From: Autumnicola musiva | GTDB taxonomy: Bacteria; Bacteroidota; Bacteroidia; Flavobacteriales; Flavobacteriaceae | Direction of reading: 5' to 3' | Assembly: GCF_031846585.1 (NCBI RefSeq) | Contig: NZ_JAVRHK010000003.1 | Location: 1-64,000, forward strand | Length of the DNA stretch: 64,000 nt | Part shown: piece after piece, positions 34,942 through 42,473 of the stretch | Numbering within the stretch: the first letter of the stretch is position 1 | How the letters are laid out: every line of letters begins with the position of its first letter | The notes under the pieces: generated by a model | What the model saw: only the letters and a program-made list of their open reading frames with translations | What the model was told of the DNA's origin: nothing | Databases searched by the model: none | Made by a program: the position numbers and the translations under genes

Positions 34942-36249
34942 ATGAAAACAATAGATAAAATACCCACTGGAAAAATTGGCCGGACCTCTAAAATGGTTCA
35001 GACCGGTGTAAAAATTAGTGGGAACTATTTGAAGTATTACGGCAAACGTGCATTAAATCCTGAAGTTACCAGAGATGAACTGGATGAAAGCAATGCCAGT
35101 GATATTTATGACGGACTTAAAAGCCTTAAAGGAAGTGCCCTGAAAGTTGCACAAATGCTTTCAATGGAAAAGAGTTTGTTGCCGAATGCTTATGTGGAAA
35201 AATTTAGTCTGGCGCAGTTTAGCGTTCCGCCATTATCTGCACCACTTGTAAGAAAAACATTTAAGAAATATCAGGGAGCATACCCTGAAGAATTATTTGA
35301 TACGTTTGCAACCCAATCCGTTAATGCCGCCAGCATCGGCCAGGTGCATCAGGCTACAAAAGATGGGAGAAAACTTGCTGTGAAAATCCAATATCCGGGG
35401 GTTGCAGACAGTATCAGTTCAGATCTTGCCATGGTAAAACCTATTGCCACCAGGATGTTTAACCTTCAGGGAAAGGATTCTGAAAAATATTTCAGAGAAG
35501 TTGAAGGAAAATTAATGGAAGAGACCGACTATATACTGGAGGTAAAGCAAAGTAAGGCAATTTCTGAAGCCTGCGCACATATTCCCAATCTGGAATTTCC
35601 GCAGTATTACGAAAAGCTCTCCAGTGAGCGAATTATTACGATGGATTGGATGGAGGGAAAACACCTTAGCGAATTTGCAAAGGAAAATAAAGATCAAAAG
35701 AAAGCGAATGAAATTGGGCAGGCATTATGGGATTTTTACATGTTTCAGATGCATGAATTAAAGGAGGTGCATGCCGATCCACATCCGGGAAATTTTTTGG
35801 TTAGTGCGCAGGGAAGGTTAATAGCTATAGACTTTGGATGTATCAAAAAGGTGCCTGAAGAGTTTTATGTTCCATATTTTCAACTGGCAAAAGCAGAGAA
35901 TATTAATAATCCTGAATTTTTCCGGAGTAAACTTTATGAATTGGAAATTCTCAGGGAAGATGATTCTTCGCATGAAATTGAATATTTCTCAGAGCTCTTT
36001 TTTAATATGTTGAATTTGTTCACCAGTCCTTTCCATCAGGAAATTTTTGATTTTTCAGATGAAGGTTTCTGGAATTCAATTACAGAACTCAGCGAAAAAT
36101 ATAGTAAGGATACGGAATTACGAAAAATGAACGGTAACAGGGGGAGTAAACATTTTCTATACATAAACCGTACATTTTTTGGATTATATAATCTACTTCA
36201 CGATTTGAAGGCAGAGATTAAAATTAACAGATTTCATGAATATCTGTAA
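34942..36249 (+). CDS. ABC1/UbiB-family atypical kinase
   Basis: The 435-residue protein belongs to the ABC1/AarF/UbiB/COQ8 family, linked to quinone and lipid homeostasis. Visible are the KxGQ-like motif at residues 68-71, reading KVAQ with Ala in place of the family Gly; an Ala-rich nucleotide loop NAASIGQVH (about 127-135); the ATP-binding Lys in KLAVKIQYPG; the catalytic VHADPHPGNF segment; and the metal-binding AIDFGCIKK. The organism makes menaquinone (menA, menC and menE are in this window), so a role in menaquinone rather than ubiquinone or in isoprenoid lipids is plausible. It is preceded by a TetR-like regulator and followed by a strong terminator. Confidence 0.92.
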   Translation: MKTIDKIPTGKIGRTSKMVQTGVKISGNYLKYYGKRALNPEVTRDELDESNASDIYDGLKSLKGSALKVAQMLSMEKSLLPNAYVEKFSLAQFSVPPLSAPLVRKTFKKYQGAYPEELFDTFATQSVNAASIGQVHQATKDGRKLAVKIQYPGVADSISSDLAMVKPIATRMFNLQGKDSEKYFREVEGKLMEETDYILEVKQSKAISEACAHIPNLEFPQYYEKLSSERIITMDWMEGKHLSEFAKENKDQKKANEIGQALWDFYMFQMHELKEVHADPHPGNFLVSAQGRLIAIDFGCIKKVPEEFYVPYFQLAKAENINNPEFFRSKLYELEILREDDSSHEIEYFSELFFNMLNLFTSPFHQEIFDFSDEGFWNSITELSEKYSKDTELRKMNGNRGSKHFLYINRTFFGLYNLLHDLKAEIKINRFHEYL

Positions 36250-36274
36250 AAGTTGATTTATTGGTTAGGTTGTG

Positions 36275-36311
36275 AAAAGCGCACTTCTTTTTTAAGAAAT
36301 GCGCTTTTTTA
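36275..36311 (+). terminator. Intrinsic terminator after ABC1-kinase gene
   Basis: AAAAGCGCA (36275-36283) pairs with TGCGCTTTT (36300-36308), with further pairing inside (CTTCTT/AAGAA), and is followed by a T run. It ends the TetR/ABC1 transcript. Confidence 0.8.
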
Positions 36312-36467
36312 TTTAACCTAATTTTATTGCTTATAACAGCTATTCGGCGGTAAGTGTTACGGTTCTTACAAAAGCCATGTGTCTACTGTTAAACACTGAT
36401 AAAGTGCTTTTTATGGGCTCTGCTATGTTATAAATTGCATACTTATTAACCATTTAAATATATTATT

Positions 36468-37061
36468 ATGAAAACGAGAAATTTAAGCATAATGGGAGTA
36501 TTCCTTTTCTTTTGCGCAATAGCAACCTCTCAGGAGTATGGTAATTATGATACCAATAGTGATGGTACCATGGATCGTAAGGAATTTGATAATCAGTATA
36601 ACAACCAATATTCCAACTGGGATAGTAACAGCGATCAACAGGTAGATGATAGGGAATTCTATGATGCAACCTATAGCAGGGCAGATCAGGATGGGGATAA
36701 CCGCCTCTCTGAAGAAGAATGGAATAAAGGCTATGACGATTTGTATGGAAATTATATGGATACAAATCAATACGATCAATTTGATGCTGATTCAGACGGT
36801 TATATAAATAATGACGAGTATTACAATGGATTCAGAAATACTGATTTTTATAGTAGTTACGATGCCGACCAAAGTGGAAGCCTTAACCAACAGGAGCTAA
36901 ACGACGGAGTCTATAATAGTATGGATGCCAACAGGGATGGTTCTTTGGATGAGAAGGAATTTAATGCCACTGGTTCCTACTATAATACTACTGGAAACAA
37001 TACCAGAGGCAGAAACAATGGAAACACCACTGGAGGCATGAATAATGGCAACAGGAACTAG
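36468..37061 (+). CDS. Secreted six-EF-hand calcium-binding protein
   Basis: The 197-residue protein has a signal peptide (about 1-21, ending ATS before QEY). Six EF-hand loops follow, at residues 28-39, 52-63, 73-84, 106-117, 132-143 and 153-164. Each starts with Asp and ends with Glu at position 12, as in true Ca2+ ligands. The second loop (SNSDQQVD) and fifth (ADQSGS) lack the usual Gly or Asp at some positions and may bind weakly. The last 30 residues are Asn/Gly/Thr-rich (NNTRGRNNG). The protein is probably secreted or periplasmic and may buffer or sense calcium. It has its own terminator and no partner gene. Confidence 0.9.
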   Translation: MKTRNLSIMGVFLFFCAIATSQEYGNYDTNSDGTMDRKEFDNQYNNQYSNWDSNSDQQVDDREFYDATYSRADQDGDNRLSEEEWNKGYDDLYGNYMDTNQYDQFDADSDGYINNDEYYNGFRNTDFYSSYDADQSGSLNQQELNDGVYNSMDANRDGSLDEKEFNATGSYYNTTGNNTRGRNNGNTTGGMNNGNRN

Positions 37062-37082
37062 GAATCATATTTTAAAAATTTT

Positions 37083-37111
37083 AAGGCCCGTAACAGCGGG
37101 CCTTTTTTTAT
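37083..37111 (+). terminator. Intrinsic terminator of the EF-hand gene
   Basis: AAGGCCCG (37083-37090) pairs with CGGGCCTT (37097-37104), followed by six or more T. It lies 21 bases after the stop codon. Confidence 0.85.
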
Positions 37112-37390
37112 TTTTCTATTGGAGCTTACCTTTAATAATAATTGGAAGAGAAATTTAGCGATTTAAATACTTCTATGAAAACAAAATGAAGTTATCCATT
37201 GGGTAATAATAGGTGATCCGCTTTATGGTGATAAAATTTTTGGCGTTATTCTCAAAATTCCGATCTTGATGATAATGGATTAATTCCAGTATATTTTACA
37301 TAATCCTAATCTTTGCTATATTGCAACAATGGTATTTGCCGGAATTGCTGAAATCCATTAATCCTAATTCTAAACTTTAATTTAAAGAAT
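37112..37390 (+). other. Gap with a decayed pseudouridine-synthase-like fragment
   Basis: No intact gene is seen. In one plus-strand frame (37191-37283) a short open stretch reads IIGDPLYGDKIFG, which resembles the conserved end of RluA-type pseudouridine synthases (GHPIVGDPLYG). The flanking residues do not fit the family, and stops occur in the next frame, so this would be a decayed remnant. The rest holds the upstream region of the KAS III gene. Confidence 0.35.
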
Positions 37391-38401
37391 ATGTACCAAT
37401 CCAAAATTGCCGGTTTGGGAACTTACCTTCCTGATAATGTCGTTACTAATGATGATCTTTCAAAGGTTATGGATACCAATGATGAATGGATCCAGGAAAG
37501 AACAGGCATAAAAAAAAGAAGGCATATCAAAAAAGGTGACGGAAATTCTACTGCTAAGATGGGAGTAAAGGCTTCTAAAATAGCAATTGAACGTTCAGGT
37601 ATTTCTAAGGATGAGATAGAACTTATTGTTTTTGCTACTCTTAGCCCCGATTATTATTTTCCCGGCTGCGGAGTACAGGTACAGGAGATGCTGGATATAA
37701 AAACCTGTCCTGCCCTGGATGTGAGAAATCAGTGTAGCGGATTTATTTATGCTCTTTCTGTGGCAGATCAATTTATTAAGACAGGAATGTATAAAAATGT
37801 TCTTGTGATAGGAAGCGAGAACCATAGTGGAGGATTGGATATGTCCACCAGAGGGCGATCGGTTTCTGTTATTTTTGGAGACGGGGCAGGAGCAGCTGTA
37901 CTTACCAGAAGTGACCATAATGGGGAAGGCATACTTTCAACTCATTTACATTCTGAAGGGAAACATGCCATGGAACTCTCTCTAAGAGGCCCAAGTACCA
38001 ATCACTGGGTACCTGAAATTATAGCTGAAAATCCGCAAGGGGATGATATCCCATATTATCCATATATGAATGGCCAGTTTGTCTTTAAGAACGCGGTGGT
38101 TCGCTTTTCAGAAGTTATTCTGGAAGGTTTACATGCCAACGGTCTTGAAGTAGAAGATATTGATATGTTGATTCCTCATCAGGCAAATCTCAGGATTTCA
38201 CAGTTTATTCAGCAGAAATTTAAGCTTAATGATGATCAGGTGCACAACAATATTCAGAAATATGGTAATACTACCGCAGCATCTATTCCTATAGCCTTAA
38301 CAGAAGCCTGGGAAGAAGGAAAAATTAAAGAAGGAGATGTAGTGGTGTTGGCCGCTTTTGGAAGCGGATTTACCTGGGCCAGCGCGGTAATTCAGTGGTA
38401 A
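37391..38401 (+). CDS. 3-oxoacyl-ACP synthase III family protein (FabH-like)
   Basis: The 336-residue enzyme has the thiolase fold of KAS III. The catalytic triad is visible as Cys115 (NQCSGF), His263 (IPHQANLR) and Asn293 (YGNTTAASIP). KAS III condenses acyl-CoA with malonyl-ACP to begin fatty acid chains; paralogues in Bacteroidota instead serve aryl polyene, flexirubin or other lipid pathways. It stands alone, not beside plsX or rpmF as the housekeeping fabH usually does, so it may be a paralogue with a different acyl preference. The overall fold and active site are complete. Confidence 0.92.
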   Translation: MYQSKIAGLGTYLPDNVVTNDDLSKVMDTNDEWIQERTGIKKRRHIKKGDGNSTAKMGVKASKIAIERSGISKDEIELIVFATLSPDYYFPGCGVQVQEMLDIKTCPALDVRNQCSGFIYALSVADQFIKTGMYKNVLVIGSENHSGGLDMSTRGRSVSVIFGDGAGAAVLTRSDHNGEGILSTHLHSEGKHAMELSLRGPSTNHWVPEIIAENPQGDDIPYYPYMNGQFVFKNAVVRFSEVILEGLHANGLEVEDIDMLIPHQANLRISQFIQQKFKLNDDQVHNNIQKYGNTTAASIPIALTEAWEEGKIKEGDVVVLAAFGSGFTWASAVIQW

Positions 38402-38497
38402 TATAAGATTTTGAAGTAATCATTAAAAGATGAATTTTTTTAGAAGATACATATATGAAGATGTCTATAGAAGTTTAGCGGGTTTTATTGGTGCAGA

Positions 38498-38692
38498 TTA
38501 AACTCCTTTGGAATACCGGTTTAAATCATAAATACCAAAAATTATGAATCCAACTGCCAGGACAATTCCGAATACATCTTTTTCCACCTCAAGCAGGCGA
38601 TAATAAAGCCTGTAGCTCCCATATCCTATAAAAAGGATACCCAGCACCAGGTGCCAGATATTCCGGGACCTTCTTTGAGAATGATCATCCAT
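38498..38692 (-). CDS. Small two-helix membrane protein, unknown function
   Basis: From the chosen ATG the protein is 64 residues: a charged start (MDDHSQRRSRN), two hydrophobic helices (about 14-26 and 37-51) and a basic tail. An upstream TTG frame would add 11 residues and overlap the neighbouring gene further. It overlaps the end of the DUF2007 gene by 8 bases and is therefore likely translated with it. No family is recognised. Confidence 0.65.
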   Translation of the reverse strand: MDDHSQRRSRNIWHLVLGILFIGYGSYRLYYRLLEVEKDVFGIVLAVGFIIFGIYDLNRYSKGV

Positions 38693-38930
38693 TTTTAAAA
38701 TCTTCAGGAAATGTGGTTCGGGCAATCTTATCAGCTTCCGGAAAATGATTTTTATCTACAAAAAGTAATATTTGTCCCCGTAATCCTCCCCCAAAACCGG
38801 CTCTTAAGCCTGAATCAAAATCATTCCTCACGCGGGAAGAAATACCCTGTTCTTTATATAATTCCTGCAAGTATTGCACATTGGTTTCAGAACCTGTATA
38901 AACATGTTCGTAAGTCTCGTCTGTACTCAT
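38685..38930 (-). CDS. DUF2007-family putative signal-transducing protein
   Basis: The 81-residue protein resembles DUF2007, a small cytoplasmic alpha/beta family sometimes called putative signal-transducing proteins. The pattern YTGSETNVQYLQELYKEQGI followed by a central Gly-rich loop (AGFGGGLRG) and a strand ILLFVDKNHFPEAD fits the family. Its function is unknown. It is followed by an overlapping gene for a two-helix membrane protein, so the pair may form a small membrane complex. Confidence 0.85.
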   Translation of the reverse strand: MSTDETYEHVYTGSETNVQYLQELYKEQGISSRVRNDFDSGLRAGFGGGLRGQILLFVDKNHFPEADKIARTTFPEDFKNG

Positions 38931-39004
38931 TATTTTAGATGTTTTGTAACTAAAATACGAAGAAGAGGAATTACGGGCAGGAGTTTTATATAGAGTTTAA
39001 CGTT

Positions 39005-39748
39005 CTATGCGTTATAATATTTACTGTTCCAGATTTCTGTGCTAAAATTTTTCCCTTTTTTAAAACCATAAAATAATGCAAGACCTGCAACCCACTTAAA
39101 CATAAAGAAAAATATCATAAAAAATTCTGTAGTACTTGGTTCCGGAGTAAACAATCCGTCCGGTACCATCATGGTCAGTAAAAAACTTCCCAGCAGAAGT
39201 ATGATTACAAAATTCTCCAGGGTTTTAAAAGGCCACATTAAGATTTTGCGAAAAGGATTAAGATCATTACCCCACTTATGGATTAAATAAAAATAATCGT
39301 TTCCAATAGGAGCCATTAGAAGCGGATCATCAGCATTTTCCAATTTAAAAAGTTTGGAGGGGGCTATAATTTTAAAACCTTTCAATGTAGTGTCTTGTTC
39401 CTTTTCCAGCCTCTTGATCTCCATCAAAGCTTCATAGGGAATTTCTCCCTTAAAATATTTCGTACTAAGAAACCTTAAGCGATAGAGCACACATATTTTT
39501 TCAATATCTGAAATATGAAATATACGGTTGGTTTCCAGTAGATCAATATTAAAATCATTTCCTTCAGCAACATTTCCATTATTCAAATTTTGAATAATTT
39601 CATGTTCTTTGGCTGTATCTGAATTAAATATTTCCTGAACCTGTTCCAGAATTTTCTCTTCCGGGATTCTTTTATTCCGGATTTTTAAAAGTTGATTTTC
39701 AAGATTGGTGCGAGGGAGCTTCAGCTTCATGTTCTTTTTCTTTAACAT
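39005..39748 (-). CDS. Membrane protein with soluble N-terminal domain, unknown function
   Basis: The 247-residue protein has a charged, probably cytoplasmic N-terminal region of about 170 residues (helical start, then EKICVLYRLRFLSTKYFKG and a conserved-looking HKWGNDLNPFRK). Two hydrophobic helices follow near the C-terminus (about 178-194 and 207-228). I do not recognise a family. A second ATG six codons in could be the real start. It stands alone between the DUF2007 pair and pheT, on the same strand, without tight spacing. No function is proposed. Confidence 0.7.
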   Translation of the reverse strand: MLKKKNMKLKLPRTNLENQLLKIRNKRIPEEKILEQVQEIFNSDTAKEHEIIQNLNNGNVAEGNDFNIDLLETNRIFHISDIEKICVLYRLRFLSTKYFKGEIPYEALMEIKRLEKEQDTTLKGFKIIAPSKLFKLENADDPLLMAPIGNDYFYLIHKWGNDLNPFRKILMWPFKTLENFVIILLLGSFLLTMMVPDGLFTPEPSTTEFFMIFFFMFKWVAGLALFYGFKKGKNFSTEIWNSKYYNA

Positions 39749-39888
39749 CCAGTACTAAATTAAGTATTAAGTTGAATATTCCAAATGTAAATTTTGCAGA
39801 AAAGGAAGATAACATTCTTGAAATGTGTTAATTGTGTGGTATGAGTCAGAATTAAGTCCTCCTGAATCATTTGCTAAATATTCATAAT

Positions 39889-39914
39889 AAAAAAACCGCA
39901 CACATAGGCACGGT
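39889..39914 (-). terminator. Intrinsic terminator of pheT
   Basis: On the minus strand AACCGTGC pairs with GTGCGGTT, allowing G:U pairs, across a short loop and is followed by seven T. It lies about 30 bases after the pheT stop codon. Confidence 0.7.
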
Positions 39915-39943
39915 TCTCTACATTATCTTAAGTAATTAGAATA

Positions 39944-42370
39944 TTATCTAAGTTCAGCGTTTAGCTCTTTCTCAAAACGCTGCTGTAATTTATTCATCAT
40001 CTTATCCACCTGCTTATCGGTGAGGGTTTTATTTTCATCCTGGAAAAGGAAGCTTACCGCATAACTCTTTTTTCCTTCCGGGAGACTGCTGCCCTGATAA
40101 ACATCAAAAAGATTTACGGTTTTTAGCAATTTCTTTTCAGTTTGATAGGCAATATTTTCTATGTCTTCATATTTAACGCCGTTATCCAGCAGCAGTGCGA
40201 AATCTCTTCTTACCGCCGGATGTTTCGGAATACTACTGAATCTGGAATTTTGTGCTTTTACCAATTCCAGGATCGCATCCCAGTTAAAATCGGCATAAAG
40301 CACTTCCTGCCCGATATCAAAATGTTTAAGGACCGTTTTCTTCACTACGCCAAATTCTACCAGTTTAGATTTGCTGGAACTTAAAGCCATTCCTTCTGAA
40401 AGAATATCGGTTTTAGAAGAAGAAGGTTTTAATGAGTCAATCCCAAGTCTGCTGAAAACGCCCTGAACAATTCCTTTTAAATAGAAGAAATTACCAGTGC
40501 TTTCGGCAATGCTCCAGGATTCAGGATTTCTGTTGCCCGACACAAACAGGGAAAGATGTTTGTCTTCAACTCTTCCGCTCATATAGCTGTGATAAGTTTT
40601 TCCGAATTCAAAAAACTTCAGGTTGTTCTGCTTTCTGTTAATATTATAACTAACCGCCTCCAGGCCGGAAAAGAGCAAAGATTGCCGCATCACGCTTAGA
40701 TCCTGGCTCAACGGGTTTAACATGGTTACGCTATGCTCTTCTTTTAGCTGTTCACTAAGGCTGAGGTATTCGGGAGAGGTTAGCGAATTGGCCATGGTTT
40801 CATGAAATCCCTGCCCCGCCAGTTGATTAGCAATAATGTTCTGCAATTTATAATCATCAAATTTGGAAGAATTGGAAACCGAAATCTTCAGTTTCTCGCC
40901 AAATTTGATATTGTTATAGCCGTACACCCTTAAAATCTCTTCAATAACATCAGATTCCCGCTGTACATCTACACGATAAGAAGGGATGGTTAGGCCCATT
41001 CCGGTTTCGGTAACATTATTTACCCTTATTTCCAAAGAAGCTAAAATAGATTTTATGGTCTCTTCCTGGAGGTTCTCCCCAATAAGTTTATTTACCTTTT
41101 CAAAGGTAAGGAATACCTGAAAATCTTCTATTTTCCTGGAGTAGATATCGCTTATATCACTGGTAATTTCCCCGCCGGCAATTTCCTGTATAAGGAGTGC
41201 AGCACGTTTTAGTGCATATTCTGTAATCCCGGGATCAATTCCTCTTTCAAATCTAAAAGAGGCATCGGTGTTCAATCCATGTCTTTTGGCTGTTTTTCGA
41301 ACACTAACGGAATTAAAATAAGCACTTTCAAGGAAGATTTTTGTTGTAGTTTCAGAAACTCCACTATGTAAACCTCCAAAAACCCCGGCAATAGCCAGGG
41401 GTTTTTCATTATCACAAATCATTAAGTCTTCTTCATGAAGTTCTCTTTCCTCTTCATCTAAAGTGGTAAATTTTGTGCCTGCCGGAAGTGTCTTTACATG
41501 AATTTCATTTCCGCTAATTTTTGCAGCATCAAAAGCATGCAGGGGTTGGCCAAGTTCATGGAGAACATAATTGGTAGCATCTACTACATTATTTTTTGGA
41601 GTAATGCCAATAGCTTTAAGCCGGTTTTTTAACCATTCTGGGGAAGGCTGAATTTTTATGTCTGATATAGTTACTCCGCAATATCTTGGTGCAAGGCTGG
41701 AATTCTCTACATAAACAGGAATTTTAAGGCTGCGGCTGTCTACATGAAAGCTGCTAACTGAAGGAGTGATTAATTCCAGACTTTTGGTTTTCTGCTGATA
41801 ACCGGCTTTTAGATCCCTGGCCACTCCCCAGTGACTCATGGCATCGGCACGGTTGGGGGTTAAGCCAATCTCAAAAACATAATCATTTTCAACTTCGAAA
41901 ATTTCTGCAACGGGAGTTCCCGGCACCAGTTCATTATCCATTACCATTATGCCCTCGTGGCTGCCTCCGAGACCAATTTCTTTTTCTGAACAAATCATTC
42001 CGTAACTGAATTCACCCCGAATTTTTCCTTTTTTGATGGTCCATTCTTCGCCTGCTTCATCATAAAGAACAGTGCCTATGGTGGCAACAGGTACTTTTTG
42101 TCCGGCGGCAATATTTGGAGCCCCACATACAATTTGTACGTTTTCTCCGTTGCCCAGGTCCACATTGGTAAGATTCAGCCTGTCGGCATTCGGATGGGAA
42201 TCACAACTTAAAACATGGCCTACAACTATACCTTCCAATCCTCCTTTAACGCTCTGGAATTTGCTTATGCCTTCTACTTCAAGTCCCAGGTCTGTAAGTA
42301 ATTCTCCTGTTTCTTCAGGGTTTTCAGGAAGTTTGATAAATTGTTTCAGCCAGTTATATGAAATTTTCAT
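39944..42370 (-). CDS. pheT: Phenylalanine-tRNA ligase beta subunit
   Basis: PheT forms the alpha2-beta2 phenylalanyl-tRNA synthetase. The 808-residue protein has the N-terminal tRNA-binding OB domain (about 40-155, LEGIVVGHVLSCDSHPNADRLN), the B3/B4 editing domain, B5 (about 405-475) and the C-terminal FDX-ACB domain (about 715-808). Length is standard. The alpha-subunit gene pheS is not nearby, so the two are unlinked here, as often in Bacteroidota. A -7 box lies 21 bases upstream of the start, and recG is encoded upstream on the same strand. Confidence 0.97.
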   Translation of the reverse strand: MKISYNWLKQFIKLPENPEETGELLTDLGLEVEGISKFQSVKGGLEGIVVGHVLSCDSHPNADRLNLTNVDLGNGENVQIVCGAPNIAAGQKVPVATIGTVLYDEAGEEWTIKKGKIRGEFSYGMICSEKEIGLGGSHEGIMVMDNELVPGTPVAEIFEVENDYVFEIGLTPNRADAMSHWGVARDLKAGYQQKTKSLELITPSVSSFHVDSRSLKIPVYVENSSLAPRYCGVTISDIKIQPSPEWLKNRLKAIGITPKNNVVDATNYVLHELGQPLHAFDAAKISGNEIHVKTLPAGTKFTTLDEEERELHEEDLMICDNEKPLAIAGVFGGLHSGVSETTTKIFLESAYFNSVSVRKTAKRHGLNTDASFRFERGIDPGITEYALKRAALLIQEIAGGEITSDISDIYSRKIEDFQVFLTFEKVNKLIGENLQEETIKSILASLEIRVNNVTETGMGLTIPSYRVDVQRESDVIEEILRVYGYNNIKFGEKLKISVSNSSKFDDYKLQNIIANQLAGQGFHETMANSLTSPEYLSLSEQLKEEHSVTMLNPLSQDLSVMRQSLLFSGLEAVSYNINRKQNNLKFFEFGKTYHSYMSGRVEDKHLSLFVSGNRNPESWSIAESTGNFFYLKGIVQGVFSRLGIDSLKPSSSKTDILSEGMALSSSKSKLVEFGVVKKTVLKHFDIGQEVLYADFNWDAILELVKAQNSRFSSIPKHPAVRRDFALLLDNGVKYEDIENIAYQTEKKLLKTVNLFDVYQGSSLPEGKKSYAVSFLFQDENKTLTDKQVDKMMNKLQQRFEKELNAELR

Positions 42371-42390
42371 CAGATTATTTTTTCAGTAGG

Positions 42391-42398
42391 CAAAGATA
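42391..42398 (-). promoter_or_regulatory. -7 box upstream of pheT
   Basis: TATCTTTG on the minus strand matches the Bacteroidota -7 consensus and ends 20 bases before the pheT ATG. No TTG is at the ideal -33 spacing. Confidence 0.45.
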
Positions 42399-42473
42399 AT
42401 ATTACGAATGGTTTTGGCATAATCTGGTATCTGAATTTAAGAAGTACTTTTAAGCCGCTTATAATATTAAAAA

